A stretch of DNA of 64,000 nt. Origin: JAJPKK01 sp963802745 (GTDB lineage: Bacteria; Pseudomonadota; Alphaproteobacteria; Rhizobiales; Xanthobacteraceae). The stretch spans positions 1 through 64,000 of the forward strand of contig CAWDKL010000025.1 in the NCBI GenBank assembly GCA_963802745.1. The letters are read 5' to 3'. The translations under genes were made by a program, and so were the position numbers. Below the pieces are notes generated by a model. That model saw nothing but the letters and a program-made list of their open reading frames with translations, was not told the DNA's origin and did no database searches. Below, piece by piece: positions 1-9,549 of the stretch. Numbering within the stretch: the first letter of the stretch is position 1; each line of letters opens with the position of its first letter.

Positions 1-541
1 TGGGCGGCAGACAGCGGCAGGCAGCCTCGGTCATTTCTGGCATCTCCAGGATCGTCCGCCACGGGTGATGACTTTGTGTAGGCCGTATCGGGAGCAGAAA
101 TCGTCTGTCTTCTTTACTGACAGGGTGTTGCCGGGTTACGCGGTCAGGCTCGGCTACGACCGTCTTGACCCGGGCCGGCACGATCGGCGTCACGCGCTCG
201 GGCTCCACCACCACTGGCGGCGCGCGCTGGGCCTCCGCCGCCACCGGCCGCGGAGGCGGAGGCGGAGGCGCGCGCTCGGGCTCCACCGCCGGCGGCAGCG
301 GCGCGCGGTCAGGCGCGGCTACGCGTTCGGGCTCGGCTGCGACGACGTGCGCCACCAGGCGGGTGGGTACAGGGCGGAAAGCAAAAAGCATGAGCACAAG
401 CAGCAGCAGCGAAGACAGTGCTACCGCCGACACGACAATCCGGATCAAACCACCCATTCCCGCCAAGCGTCCGGCGATGGCGGCGGAGCGCCGGCGGCGG
501 TGCGGAGCGGGATCGGTAGCAAAATCCCACACGTCCCGCAT
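1..541 (-). CDS. Proline-rich single-pass membrane protein, partial (runs off left edge)
   Basis: On the minus strand an ATG at 541 opens a frame that stays open to base 1, so the gene is 3'-truncated by the window. It codes for an Arg-rich cytoplasmic N-terminus of about 30 residues (MRDVWDFATDPAPHRRRR...), one hydrophobic helix (IVVSAVALSSLLLLVLMLF), then a Pro/Glu/Arg-rich tail. The tail repeats a short motif of the form VxxEP[ED]RV four to five times (for example VAAEPERV, VVEPERV, VVAEPDRV) and contains a PPPPPP run. A GAGGGCGGA-like ribosome site lies about 12 bases upstream. I do not recognise a family; the layout resembles envelope proteins with an extended Pro-rich periplasmic stretch. 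The plus-strand frames over the same bases are low-complexity shadows of this repeat. Confidence 0.55.
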   Translation of the reverse strand, partial: MRDVWDFATDPAPHRRRRSAAIAGRLAGMGGLIRIVVSAVALSSLLLLVLMLFAFRPVPTRLVAHVVAAEPERVAAPDRAPLPPAVEPERAPPPPPPRPVAAEAQRAPPVVVEPERVTPIVPARVKTVVAEPDRVTRQHPVSKEDRRFLLPIRPTQSHHPWRTILEMPEMTEAACRCLPP

Positions 542-1186
542 CGGAGCCGGTATTCCGCCCTCGCTATCGCGTGCACCGCTCCATGCGGCACTAAATACCG
601 TTCTCTGCTGCTGTGTTCGATCAATCCCATTTTATTGGACATCTTATGTTGGATGTGGCGTTGTGGGTCACCCAGTCATCTGTTTCCCGAGGTTAAGAAC
701 AGTTTTGCCCGGTTTGGTGGGATGAGGAGGTTTAGCTGTTCCGTCTGCATGCCTGATCTACCTTTCCGATCAGCCGTCCTTCGGTTTCGGCGGGTGCCCG
801 GATAATCCGCCAATAGGCGTAGTAGCTGCAGCCTTGACCGGAGCGAGCCGATCGCTCAGCGCAATCGTGCATCTTATCTGCGGCACGCAGGCAATCGGCA
901 GCTTCGTATCAACTCCACTTTGTTCCGGGATAGACAACAGCGTCGTCCTAAGGCGGCCAGTTTTTTGCCTTCCTCCCGCCGCCGCTAGCCTTGTAACTGG
1001 ACATTGCGGCGCTCAAATGGAATTAAGTGAACACCGAGCGGTGTAACTATAATGCATGCGACCGACAGCCTCGGCGCATTGGCCGTGTTTTTGGAGCCGT
1101 AAGCGCGGCTGGTTACCGGTACCAGCGGCAATTCGACGCCGCCGTGGGATGGTGCGCAAACTCGTCCCGAATCCGCAGTCTCGCTT
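542..1186. other. Stretch with no recognisable gene
   Basis: Between the proline-rich membrane protein and the DUF202 gene. Small frames exist on both strands but none shows a family motif, a convincing ribosome site or a coding-like composition. It presumably carries the promoter of the leftward gene starting at 541. Confidence 0.4.
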
Positions 1187-1573
1187 TCACGCGATCGTTA
1201 CAAAGGCGTTCGACAGGAAAACGAACAGCGCGCAGCCGAGCAAAACCAACAGGACAGCGAGCGCAACGTCGAGCCGCGTTCCCGGGCCGTGCCGCACATC
1301 CTGGCTGTCGATGCTTTTGGCGGTTATTAGAAACCTGATGGCGGCAATCGCCACCATGGCGGCTCCGAACAGGATCAGCGCCAGCCCGACGATGTTGCCG
1401 AATCGCTGGCCCGGCAGCGACAGCGTGCGATCGGCCAGCGACGGCGCCGCCACTTCCAGGAACACGTTGAACTTCTCCACGATGAATCCGAAGGCCATGA
1501 CCGCAATGGCGGTGCGCACCCACGCCAGAAAGGTCCGCTCATTGGCAGCGTGATCGCTGAAATTTTTGATCAT
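1187..1573 (-). CDS. DUF202 / YidH-family small membrane protein
   Basis: 128 residues from the ATG at 1573. The N-terminus carries the DUF202 signature (FSDHAANERTFLAWVRT) followed by three predicted membrane helices (roughly residues 20-40, 55-80, 100-122). This length and topology are normal for YidH-like proteins, whose biochemical role is unknown. I chose MIKNF rather than the ATG six codons upstream because the family signature starts close to the N-terminus and a GGACGCGAG sequence lies just before it. It is followed on its 5' side by a decayed toxin-antitoxin remnant on the same strand. Confidence 0.8.
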   Translation of the reverse strand: MIKNFSDHAANERTFLAWVRTAIAVMAFGFIVEKFNVFLEVAAPSLADRTLSLPGQRFGNIVGLALILFGAAMVAIAAIRFLITAKSIDSQDVRHGPGTRLDVALAVLLVLLGCALFVFLSNAFVTIA

Positions 1574-1589
1574 CTCGCGTCCGCCTTTC

Positions 1590-1906
1590 AAAACGCACTG
1601 CGGCGGTATTCCCGTTCCCCCTCACCGGAGTTGCGGCCCGCTGTTGCAGGCTCAGGATCGTGCCGACCGCGGGCTCGCCGTCGGCAAACGCCGAAAGCGC
1701 ATTGGTGTCGAGGATCACGCACGACCTCGAACTCCTGATCGATGACGGCCTGCACCCGCGCGGTTTCCTCACGCAAATGCTTCAGCATGCCGAAACCTTG
1801 CATCCACGCGGGCGCGCCGGCGTGCCCGCGTGGTCCGACCGCGCTCGGCCGCCGTCGCCTCGGCGGTTCGAAACAGCTGATCGGGAAGTTCAAGCGTCGT
1901 TTTCAT
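1590..1906 (-). pseudogene. Decayed VapBC-type toxin-antitoxin remnant
   Basis: Reading leftward from the ATG at 1906, the sequence begins as a typical VapB antitoxin (MKTTLELPDQLFRTAEATAA) but shifts frame after about 23 codons. A second frame then gives the usual antitoxin C-terminal segment (GFGMLKHLREETARVQAVID then QEFEVV). A third frame gives the start of a PIN-domain toxin (VILDTNALSAFADGEPAVG), which keeps the first catalytic Asp (LDTNALSAF) and then ends abruptly near 1640. About 110 toxin residues, including the other acidic residues, are missing, so the toxin cannot be functional. Evidence is motif order on one strand; family assignment from established VapBC architecture. Confidence 0.6.
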
Positions 1907-2023
1907 GTACCCCTATTCGCATATTTATGGGTAGCTTCAAGTCTATGGGCACAGTCTGTTGGGGCACGTCAAAATCCTGGATGTACCCACTCAGCTACCG
2001 CAAATCTCGCGACGTCGCATTCC

Positions 2024-3285
2024 TTACGCCGGCCTCAGCAGCACATGGCGCTTCTTGCCGAGCGAGAGCTTGATCACGCCTTCCGGCGTGACATCCCGCG
2101 CCGAGCAGCACCAGCTTCTCGTCGGTAACGGGTTCGTCGTTCACCCGAGGCCGCCGGCCTTGATCTGGCGCCGGGCCTCGCCGTTCGAGAGCGAGGGGCC
2201 AGAACGGCGGCCTTATTCGGCGGACGCGGTGGGCACGACTGAGCCCGGTCTCCAGATCCGCACGCGCGATCTCCACCGTCGGCAGCGTCTCGGCAAGCGT
2301 ACCTTCCTCAAAAGTCTTGCGTGCCGTGCCGGCGGCAGCCTCCGCGTTCGCGCGGCCGTGCACCAGCGCGGTCGCCTCGGTCGCCAGCACCTTCTTGGCC
2401 TCGTTGACCTCGGCGCCGCGCAGCGCCGCGAGCTTGGCGATCTCGTCGAGCGGCAGCACGGTGAACAGTTTTAAAAACCGCACCACGTCGCCGTCCTCGG
2501 TATTGCGCCAAAATTGCCAGTAATCGTAGGGGCTCACGAGGTCGGGATTGAGCCACACGGCGCCGGCCGCGGTCTTGCCCATCTTGGCGCCCGAGGCGGT
2601 GGTGATCAGCGGCGAGGTGAGGGCGAACAGCTGGGCACTCTCGAGCCGGCGGCCGAGATCGATGCCGTTGACGATGTTGCCCCACTGGTCCGAGCCGCCC
2701 ATCTGCAGCACGCAGCCGTGCCGACGGTAAAGTTCCACGAAATCATAGGCCTGCAAGACCATGTAATTGAATTCCAGGAACGACAGCTCGTGCTGGCGGT
2801 CGAGCCGCAGCTTGACGGAATCCATTGCCAGCATGCGGTTGACGGAGAAATACCGGCCGACATCGCGCAGAAAATCGATGTAGTTGAGGCCGTTGAGCCA
2901 ATCGGCATTGTTGGCCATCAGCGCCTGGCCGTCACCGAACGTGAGGAACTTGCCGAACACCTCCCGGATGCCGGCAAGATTTTGCCCGATCACGTCGTCC
3001 GTCAAGAGCCGCCGGCTCTCGTCCTTGCCGGAAGGATCGCCGACCCGCGTGGTACCGCCGCCCATCAGGGCGATCGGCCGGTGGCCGGTCTGCTGCAGCC
3101 AGTACAGCAGCATGATCTGCACCAGGCTGCCAATATGCAGCGAATTGGCGGTGCAATCGAACCCGATATAGGCCGTGATCTTCTTCTCAGCCGCCAGCGC
3201 GTCGAGCACGTCCGGCTCCGACACCTGCTGGATGAAGCCGCGGCTCGACAACACGTTGAGAAAATCGGACTTGAAGGTCGAACAT
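2024..3285 (-). CDS. tyrS: Tyrosyl-tRNA synthetase (frame-disrupted at both ends)
   Basis: Charges tRNA-Tyr in the cytoplasm. The central frame shows the class I signature HIGS (in NSLHIGSLVQI), the tyrosine-site region QMGGSDQWGNI, and the KMSKS-equivalent KMGKT, so it is the TyrS type usual in alphaproteobacteria. The conserved start (FKSDFLNVLSSRGF) reads from the ATG at 3285 only if one base is removed just after the start codon. At the 3' end the S4 RNA-binding domain is split over frames: SNGEARRQIKAGGL, then VNDEPVTDEKLVLL, then DVTPEGVIKLSLGKKRHVLL ending at 2024. Total span is normal for the family (about 420 codons). At least four single-base shifts are needed, so this is either an essential gene with sequence errors or a genuine wreck with a functional copy elsewhere. 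Confidence 0.85.
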
Positions 3286-3364
3286 GGTGCGTTCTCTATT
3301 TGCGCGGCGTGGTTTATCAGGTCCGGTAGGGGAATGAAACCGCGGCACGGGGGCGCTGTTCGGG

Positions 3365-4513
3365 ATGCAGAGGATGATGCGGGCGATCGGGCTGATGAGC
3401 GGCACGTCCCTTGACGGGATCGACGTGGCCCTGATCGAGACCGACGGCGAAACGGTGACGCAGTTCGGACCGAGCGCCACCGAGCCGTACCAGCCCGGGG
3501 AGCGCGAGGTGCTGCGCCGCGCCTTGGCGGAAGGGCGCACCCTGTCCGATCGCATCGCCCGGCCCGGGATACTTGGCGAAGCGGAACGGATGGTCACGGT
3601 GCTGCATGCGGCCGCGGTCGAGCGCTTTTTGGGTGCCAATGCCATCGCACGCGAAACCGTCGATGTCGTGGGCTTCCACGGCCAGACCGTGCTGCACCGG
3701 CCGCAGGCGCGCCTCACGGTCCAGATCGGCGACGGCGACGCGCTGGCGGGCGCACTCAATATCCCGGTCGCGTTCGATTTCCGCGCCGACGATGTGGCGG
3801 CCGGCGGCCAGGGTGCGCCGCTGGTGCCGGTGTTTCACCGCGCCATCGCGGCGACGATCGACCGCGCGCGCCCGCTCATGGTGCTCAATGTCGGCGGCGT
3901 CGCCAACATCACCTACATTACCGACGGCGCCGACCCGATCGCCAGCGATACCGGCCCCGGCAACGCGCTGATCGATGACTTCATGCGGGAGCGCACCGGC
4001 GCGGCCTATGACGACGGCGGCGACACCGCGGCGCTGGGCCGGGTGGACGAGGCATTCATCGATCGCGTGCTCGCCGACCCGTTTTTTGCCGCGCCATTGC
4101 CGAAATCGCTCGACCGCAATGCCTTCGGCTACGCCAATCTTGGGCTCGGCGAATTTTCCCTGGCCGACGGCGCCGCCACGCTGGCGGCACTCACCGCCAT
4201 GGCGGTGGCGCGCATCGTGCCGCAGCTGCCGGCCCCGCCGGCCTCCGTCATCGTTGCGGGAGGCGGCGCCCGCAACCGCACCCTGATGGCGATGCTGGCG
4301 CAGCATCTCGCGCCCGCCCGGGTCGAAACCGCAACCGCGGTCGGCTGGTCGGCGGATGCGCTCGAAGCCCAGGCCTTCGCGTTCCTCGCCGTACGGACGC
4401 TGCGCGGATTGCCGCTCACCTTTCCGTCCACCACCGGCGCGCCGCGGCCGCTGCCGGGTGGTGTCGTCGCCGTTCCGTTCGGGTTGCAACGGCGGGCGGC
4501 GCGGAGTCGCTGA
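3365..4513 (+). CDS. anmK: Anhydro-N-acetylmuramic acid kinase
   Basis: 382 residues, intact. Phosphorylates and hydrolyses 1,6-anhydro-MurNAc released during peptidoglycan turnover, giving MurNAc-6-phosphate for recycling. The family's N-terminal phosphate-binding signature (GLMSGTSLDGIDVAL, residues about 9-23) is present, followed by the GFHGQTVLH motif, VLNVGGVANIT, the nucleotide-binding DTGPGNALIDDF and a late glycine-rich VAGGGARN. It diverges from tyrS, with only about 80 bases between, and is the first gene of a compact rightward operon with the next three genes. tyrS and anmK are commonly neighbours in this order of bacteria. Confidence 0.93.
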   Translation: MQRMMRAIGLMSGTSLDGIDVALIETDGETVTQFGPSATEPYQPGEREVLRRALAEGRTLSDRIARPGILGEAERMVTVLHAAAVERFLGANAIARETVDVVGFHGQTVLHRPQARLTVQIGDGDALAGALNIPVAFDFRADDVAAGGQGAPLVPVFHRAIAATIDRARPLMVLNVGGVANITYITDGADPIASDTGPGNALIDDFMRERTGAAYDDGGDTAALGRVDEAFIDRVLADPFFAAPLPKSLDRNAFGYANLGLGEFSLADGAATLAALTAMAVARIVPQLPAPPASVIVAGGGARNRTLMAMLAQHLAPARVETATAVGWSADALEAQAFAFLAVRTLRGLPLTFPSTTGAPRPLPGGVVAVPFGLQRRAARSR

Positions 4514-4516
4514 GCA

Positions 4517-5014
4517 ATGCTGCACTTCGCCTACGGTTCGAATATGAGCGAGCCGCTGCTGCTGCGGCACTGCCCGACGGCGCGCCCCGAAGGCCGCGCC
4601 TATCTGCCGGGCCATCGCTTCATCATCATGGGCAGCGGCTATGCGTCGATCGTCCCGGCACCGGGCGGTGGCGTTCACGGCTTGCTTTGGCGGCTGAAGC
4701 CGCGCGATCTTGCCGCCCTCAACGCCTATGAGAACCTCGACGGTGGGCTCTACCGCAGCGTCACCATGGCGGTGGTGACAGGTCGGCGCCGGCGCGCCGC
4801 ACTGGTCTATGTCGGCCGCGATCGTATGCCGGGGCGGCCGCGGCCGGGATATTTGCCGATTGTCACCCAAGCGGCGCGCATGGCAGGGTTCCCGCCGCGC
4901 TATATCCGCGATTTGGCGCGATGGGCGACGCACGCGCAGACGACCGCTCCGGCGCGGTCGATGGCACGGAGCCAAGCGCCGTGGCGGATGAGGTTTTGCA
5001 GATCAAACGGCTGA
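4517..5014 (+). CDS. Gamma-glutamylcyclotransferase-like protein (AIG2/GGCT fold)
   Basis: 165 residues, starting 3 bases after the anmK stop. The N-terminus has the phosphate-loop signature FAYGSNM of the GGCT superfamily, and the later ENLDGGLY segment supplies the expected catalytic Glu. The family releases 5-oxoproline from gamma-glutamyl compounds; the exact substrate is not predictable here. The last 30 codons overlap the following acylphosphatase gene in another frame and look non-conserved (Arg/Ala rich). Confidence 0.75.
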   Translation: MLHFAYGSNMSEPLLLRHCPTARPEGRAYLPGHRFIIMGSGYASIVPAPGGGVHGLLWRLKPRDLAALNAYENLDGGLYRSVTMAVVTGRRRRAALVYVGRDRMPGRPRPGYLPIVTQAARMAGFPPRYIRDLARWATHAQTTAPARSMARSQAPWRMRFCRSNG

Positions 5015-5286
5015 CGATCCGCGGCGGCGTCCAGGGGGTCGGCTACCGGGCGTTCGTCGAACGGGAGGCCGTCCAGCTTGGTCTCACCGGCTGGGTCCGC
5101 AACCGGCGCGACGGCACCGTCGAGGCGGTGATAGCCGGTCCGGCTGCCGCCGTGGTAGCGATGATCGCGCGCTGCCAGGACGGTCCTCCGCACGCCCGGG
5201 TCCACACGGTCGCGGTCGAGCCGGCCGCGGCGATCGATCTCGCACTCGGGTCCGCCGGCGCCTTTGTGATCATCGCAACCGCGTAA
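4921..5286 (+). CDS. acyP: Acylphosphatase
   Basis: Hydrolyses carboxyl-phosphate bonds. The domain starts around residue 29 (LTIRGGVQGVGYRAFVEREA), containing the diagnostic GxVQGVGYR loop with the catalytic Arg, followed by GWVRNRRDGTVEAVIAG with the catalytic Asn. The upstream 25 residues are poorly conserved and overlap the cyclotransferase gene, so a GTG at 4981 is an equally good start and would leave a 34-base overlap. The overlap suggests translational coupling within the anmK operon. Confidence 0.85.
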   Translation: MGDARADDRSGAVDGTEPSAVADEVLQIKRLTIRGGVQGVGYRAFVEREAVQLGLTGWVRNRRDGTVEAVIAGPAAAVVAMIARCQDGPPHARVHTVAVEPAAAIDLALGSAGAFVIIATA

Positions 5287-5295
5287 GGGCGTTCC

Positions 5296-5715
5296 ATGCT
5301 GCTGATTCCGAGCGAAGCGCGACCGAGTCCACTTCACGGCCTTGGTGTTTTTACCAAGGTGCCGGTGGCGGCCGGGGAGGTGGTTTGGCAGTTCGATCCC
5401 GGCATCGACCATCGCCATCCGGTGTCCTGGCTCGAATCCCAGCCGCCGCATGTGCACGCCTACGTGGCAACCTACGGGGTGCTGAGCTTGGACCGGGGGT
5501 CGATCTACCTAGGCGGCGACCACACCATGTTCCTCAACCATTCGCCGACGCCCAATTTGGTGCCGCGCGATGAGGTGCTGCGCAACGATGAGGGGGTGGT
5601 GGTCGCCGCCCGCGATATTGCAGCGGGCGAAGAGCTGACGATCGATTATGGTACCATCGATGGCGGCGATCGCGACAAGCTCGCGAACGGATTGCCGCTG
5701 TTCGGTGCGCGGTGA
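5296..5715 (+). CDS. SET-domain protein (putative lysine methyltransferase)
   Basis: 139 residues, starting 9 bases after the acylphosphatase stop. Ordered SET features are visible: HGLGVFTKVPVAAGEVV at the N-terminus, then the substrate/cofactor motif FLNHSPTPNL (usual NHSxxPN) and the C-terminal EELTIDYGTIDGG (usual GEELTxDY). This is a minimal bacterial SET protein without pre- or post-SET cysteine clusters. Its target protein is unknown. It closes the four-gene operon. Confidence 0.85.
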   Translation: MLLIPSEARPSPLHGLGVFTKVPVAAGEVVWQFDPGIDHRHPVSWLESQPPHVHAYVATYGVLSLDRGSIYLGGDHTMFLNHSPTPNLVPRDEVLRNDEGVVVAARDIAAGEELTIDYGTIDGGDRDKLANGLPLFGAR

Positions 5716-5831
5716 CAAGCGCGTTTGACTGAGGCGCCATACCATCAATCAAATTCGCTGATAAACACACGGCGCCACCGGCGCGGCATGCGACCGCGGG
5801 GCGGTTCACTTCAAGGGTGGCCGGAGACCAC

Positions 5832-7103
5832 ATGCATTCACCGCAACCCGATACAACCCGGCCGGCACCACCGCCCGCCACGCGCTCTGCCCCTGTGTCG
5901 AGTAGGCAAGCGATTACTTGTGTGGCACTGCTCTGGCTTGCCGGCAACGGCCTGCGCATGACCATTTTGGCGGTACCGCCGTTGATCCCGCGCATCCACG
6001 ACGATCTCGGCATGAGCGAAACCGAGGTCGGCATCCTGGCCGGCCTGCCGGTGATCCTGTTTGCGGTCGCGGCGGTGCCGGGCTCGCTGTTCATCGCGCG
6101 GCTGGGGGCCTTCGCGACCGTGATCGCCGGGCTGCTGATCACCGCCGCCGGGTCGGCGTTGCGTGGCGCCGCGCCGGACGTGGGCCTCTTGTATGCCGCC
6201 TCGGTGGTGACCGGTTTCGGCGTTGCGGTGATGCAGCCCGCGATGCCGCCGCTGGTGCGGGCCTGGCTACCCGACCGCATCGGCTTCGGCACCGCGGTCT
6301 ACACGAATGGGCTGCTGATCGGGGAAATCATCCCCGTGGCGCTGACCCTGCCGATGGTGCTGCCGCTCGTCGGCGGCAGCTGGCGGCTCGCCTTCGTGGC
6401 CTGGGCGATCCCGTGTGTCGCGCTCGCCGTCGTCATGCTGGTGCTGGCGCCGCGCCAGTCTCCGGCGCCACGGCAAACCGCGGTGGCCGGTATTGCAGGG
6501 GGCGCAGGTCCCGCGCCGCCGCGGCGCTGGTGGCCGGATTGGCACAGCGGCACGATGTGGCGGCTCGGCCTGATGCTGGGCGGTGTGAATGCGACCTATT
6601 TTTCCACCAATGCCTTTCTGCCGGAATTCCTCACCCAAACCGGCCGGGGCGACCTGGTCGGGCCGGCCTTGGTGGCGCTCAATACCGGGCAGCTGCCGGC
6701 ATCGTTCCTGCTGCTCGCCTTTGCGGGCCGATTCGAGCGCAATTTCCGCTCCTATATCGTCTGCGGGTTGCTTTGCTTCGCCGGCGTGCTGACCGTCGTG
6801 CTCGGCCAGCGGGAGCTGGTCGTCGCCGGCGCCGCGCTGGTCGGCTTCGCGGCAGCGGGCGGGCTGATCCTGATCCTCGCACTGCCGGCGCTGCTCAATG
6901 CGCCCGAGGACGTGCCGCGCGTGGCCGCCGGAATCTTCACCATCAGCTATTCCTGCGCCGTGATCGTCCCGGTGCTCAGCGGGATTGCCTGGGATCTCAC
7001 CGCCATCCCGACCGTCGCCTTCGTCCCGGTCGGCACCGCGGCGCTGCTGATGGCGGTGCTGGCGCCCGCGCTCGGCATCGGTGTCCGCCGGGCGCCGGCG
7101 TGA
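5832..7103 (+). CDS. MFS transporter, CynX/NimT-like
   Basis: About 423 residues with twelve predicted membrane helices and an Ala-rich cytoplasmic loop in the middle (around residues 215-240). The start MHSPQ is preferred over the in-frame GTG at 5817 because a GGAG sequence lies 8 bases before it. Helix 1 (ITCVALLWLAGNGLRMTILA) and the loop VPPLIPRIHDDLGMSETEVG resemble the cyanate/nitroimidazole transporter subfamily. Substrate unknown. It lies 46 bases before the thiamine-diphosphate enzyme and may be co-transcribed with it. Confidence 0.8.
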   Translation: MHSPQPDTTRPAPPPATRSAPVSSRQAITCVALLWLAGNGLRMTILAVPPLIPRIHDDLGMSETEVGILAGLPVILFAVAAVPGSLFIARLGAFATVIAGLLITAAGSALRGAAPDVGLLYAASVVTGFGVAVMQPAMPPLVRAWLPDRIGFGTAVYTNGLLIGEIIPVALTLPMVLPLVGGSWRLAFVAWAIPCVALAVVMLVLAPRQSPAPRQTAVAGIAGGAGPAPPRRWWPDWHSGTMWRLGLMLGGVNATYFSTNAFLPEFLTQTGRGDLVGPALVALNTGQLPASFLLLAFAGRFERNFRSYIVCGLLCFAGVLTVVLGQRELVVAGAALVGFAAAGGLILILALPALLNAPEDVPRVAAGIFTISYSCAVIVPVLSGIAWDLTAIPTVAFVPVGTAALLMAVLAPALGIGVRRAPA

Positions 7104-7149
7104 TAGGATCAAAATCCATTCCGGTTCACCGCAAGCTCAGGATCAATCC

Positions 7150-8858
7150 GTGACCGACACCGCCCGCATGTCCGCCGAATCCTTCCTCGCCCGCCTCGCC
7201 GAGCGCGGAATCGACTATGTGTTCGCCAATGCGGGCACCGATTTCGCCCCGATCATCGAGGCTTTGTCGCGCGGTCCCGGCTCCAATCGCGCATACCCGC
7301 GCGTCATCACGGTGCCGCATGAGAATGTCGCCGTATCGATGGCCCACGGCTATTACCGGGTTAGCGGCAAGCCTGCGGTCGTGATGGTGCACGTAACGGT
7401 CGGCACCGCCAACACCGTCTGCGCGCTGATGAATGCCGCGCGCGACAATGTGCCGGTCATTCTCGGCGCCGGTCGCACCCCGCTCACCGAGACCGGCCAC
7501 CAGGCCTCGCGCAACCGCTCCATCCATTGGGGCCAGGAAATGTTCGACCAGGGCAGCCTGGTGCGCGAATTCGTCAAATGGGATTACGAACTGCGCGCCG
7601 GCCAGCCGGTCGACTCGATCGTCGATCGCGCGCTCGACATCGCCATGTCGGAGCCGCGCGGGCCGGTCTACCTCACGCTGCCGCGCGAGGTGCTGTGCGA
7701 CGCCGCGGTGCCGCCGCGGCGCAATGGCGCGCGCGCCGCTCGGCGCCAGTTCCGCGGTGCCGTCGCGCGCCGCGATCGAGGAAGCGGCGGCGCTCCTCGC
7801 CAAGGCGGAGTTTCCGCTGATCCTCACCTCCTCGGCCGGCCGCACCGCGGAGGCGATGGCCGGCACTGACGGCACTCGCGGAGGATTTCGCCCTGCCGGT
7901 GGTGCAGTCGGAGGCGCGCGACGTGAGCCTCTCGACCGCGCATCCGATGTGTCTCGGCTTCGACGCTGCCGCGCATCTCGGCAAGGCCGACGTCATCGCG
8001 GTGTTCGACAGCGCGGTGCCGTGGATTCCCCGCCTGCATCCGCTGCGCCCGCACGCCAAGGTGATCTGCTTCGGACCCGATCCGCTGTTCACCCGCTATC
8101 CGTTCCGGGAATTCGAGGGCGATCTTCTGGTGACGGGGGAATCGGCCGCGGCCTTCGCGATGCTGCGCGAGGCGCTTGGCGAAGCGATGGCCGGCAAGGG
8201 TGCGGCGATCGAAGCGCGCCGCAAAGCGATGGCCGGGCTGCGCGCCGAGATGCTGGCCAAGCGCGCCAAGCTGATCGACCAAGTCAAGGACCAGACCCTG
8301 ATCCACCCGCTCTATCTCGCCCACTGCCTCAACGAACTCAAGGCCAGGGACGCCATCGTCGTCAACGAACTGGGACTGCCCGTAAGCGGGCTCGATATCA
8401 CCACGCCATGCAGCTATCTGGGATCGAGCCTCGCCGGCGGCCTCGGCTTCGGGCTCGGCGCCGGGCTGGGGGCAAAACTCGCCGCGCCCGAGCGCGAGGT
8501 GATCGCGGCGGTCGGCGACGGCTCGTATTATTTCGGCAATCCGCTCGCCTATCATTACGTCGGCCGCGCGGAAAAACTGCCGACGCTGACCATCATCGCC
8601 AACAACCACGCCTGGCACGCGGTGCGGCAGGCGACCCGCGACGTCTACCCCGACGGCCATGCCGCCAAGGCCAATGTGATGCCGCTGGTGGAACTCAACC
8701 CCGCTCCGGATTTCGAGATGGTGGCGCAATCCTGCGGCGGCTATGGCGAGAAGGTCACGGCGCCGGAGCAATTGATGCCGGCGCTGCGCCGCGCCTTCGA
8801 GGCCATCCGCTCCGGGACGCCTGCGCTGCTCAACGTGACCACGCAGAACCGGGGGTAA
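7150..8858 (+). CDS. Thiamine-diphosphate-dependent enzyme, acetolactate-synthase-like (two frameshifts)
   Basis: Starts at GTG 7150 (MTDTARMSAESFLARLAERG). The N-terminal pyrimidine-binding domain shows the activating Glu (VPHENVAVSMAHGYYRVSGK). The C-terminal domain shows the cofactor motif GDGSYYFGNPLAYHYVG ending in IIANN, the expected GDG-(about 25)-NN spacing. The reading frame changes twice: near 7735 into a frame giving SSAVPSRAAIEEAAALLAKA, and near 7860 into the frame carrying the C-terminal half (VQSEARDVSLSTAHPMCLGF). Joined, the protein is about 570 residues, normal for the ALS/benzoylformate-decarboxylase superfamily. It is probably not the biosynthetic IlvB; substrate unknown. 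Confidence 0.75.
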
Positions 8859-8864
8859 GCGAAT

Positions 8865-8999
8865 CCCTTCCCGGCTTCGGAGAGGGTGGCCGCGCGGAAG
8901 CGCGGCCAGGTGGGGTGTTGCAAAGGCCGGGCGGGATCATTGAAGAGCGCCGTGCCGTGGAAAGGACCCCACCCCGGCCCTCCCCGAAGCCGGGGAGGG
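8865..8999. repeat. Palindromic intergenic repeat pair (GGCTTCGG / CCGAAGCC class)
   Basis: Two hairpins in opposite orientation frame this gap: CCCTTCCC-GGCTTCGG-AGAGGG at 8865-8887 and CCCTCCCC-GAAG-CCGGGGAGGG at 8978-8999. The same module recurs inside pdhC at 62522-62630. It has the two-inverted-units layout of a REP/BIME-like element. Confidence 0.75.
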
Positions 9000-9064
9000 A
9001 GAAGAAGCCCCCGTGGCTTTGAAATTGCCGGCAAGCCAGGCAAGCCCCAGATGACGCGCGCACC

Positions 9065-9490
9065 ATGATGATCCGCATCACCGACCATATCGCGATTGAC
9101 GAGGACGAGCTCTCGGAAAGCTTCATCCGCGCCTCGGGCCCCGGCGGGCAGAACGTCAACAAGCTCGCGACCGCAGTCCAGCTGCGCTTCGACGTGCGTC
9201 ATTCGCCCTCGCTCACCCACGAAGTGCGGGCCCGGCTTGAGCGGCTAGCCGGCCACCGGCTCACCCGCGACGGCGTGCTGATCATCACCGCCCAGCGCCA
9301 TCGCACCCAGGAACGCAACCGCGCCGACGCGCTCGAACGCCTGGTCGAACTCATCCAGGCCGCCGCCGTGCGCCCGATCCGACGCGTCGCCACCAAGCCG
9401 ACACTGGGCTCCAAGGTGCGCCGCCTGGAGGGCAAGAAGCGCCGCTCCGGCATCAAGGCGATGCGGGGAGGTCCGGCGGGGGAGGAGTGA
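9065..9490 (+). CDS. arfB: Alternative ribosome-rescue factor / peptidyl-tRNA hydrolase ArfB (YaeJ)
   Basis: 141 residues. Releases peptides from ribosomes stalled on truncated mRNA. It has the catalytic GGQ motif (residues 27-29, in ASGPGGQNVNK) and the basic C-terminal tail (GSKVRRLEGKKRRSGIKAMR) that binds the empty mRNA channel in this family. Length is typical. Two adjacent ATG codons at 9065 and 9068 are possible starts. Confidence 0.92.
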   Translation: MMIRITDHIAIDEDELSESFIRASGPGGQNVNKLATAVQLRFDVRHSPSLTHEVRARLERLAGHRLTRDGVLIITAQRHRTQERNRADALERLVELIQAAAVRPIRRVATKPTLGSKVRRLEGKKRRSGIKAMRGGPAGEE

Positions 9491-9549
9491 GAGGGTAGAC
9501 CATACGGCTCTTGACGCCATATGGTTCGTCGTGCCATGAAGAATGCGAC

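Noticed and set aside
65..805. Arg/His-rich and Gly/Ser-rich plus-strand frames at the left edge
   Set aside because: They are antisense readings of the Pro-rich repeats of the minus-strand membrane protein starting at 541.
3317..4975. 552-codon minus-strand frame opposite anmK
   Set aside because: Antisense of a firmly identified gene, Arg/His/Ala-rich, no motifs; typical of high-GC shadow frames.
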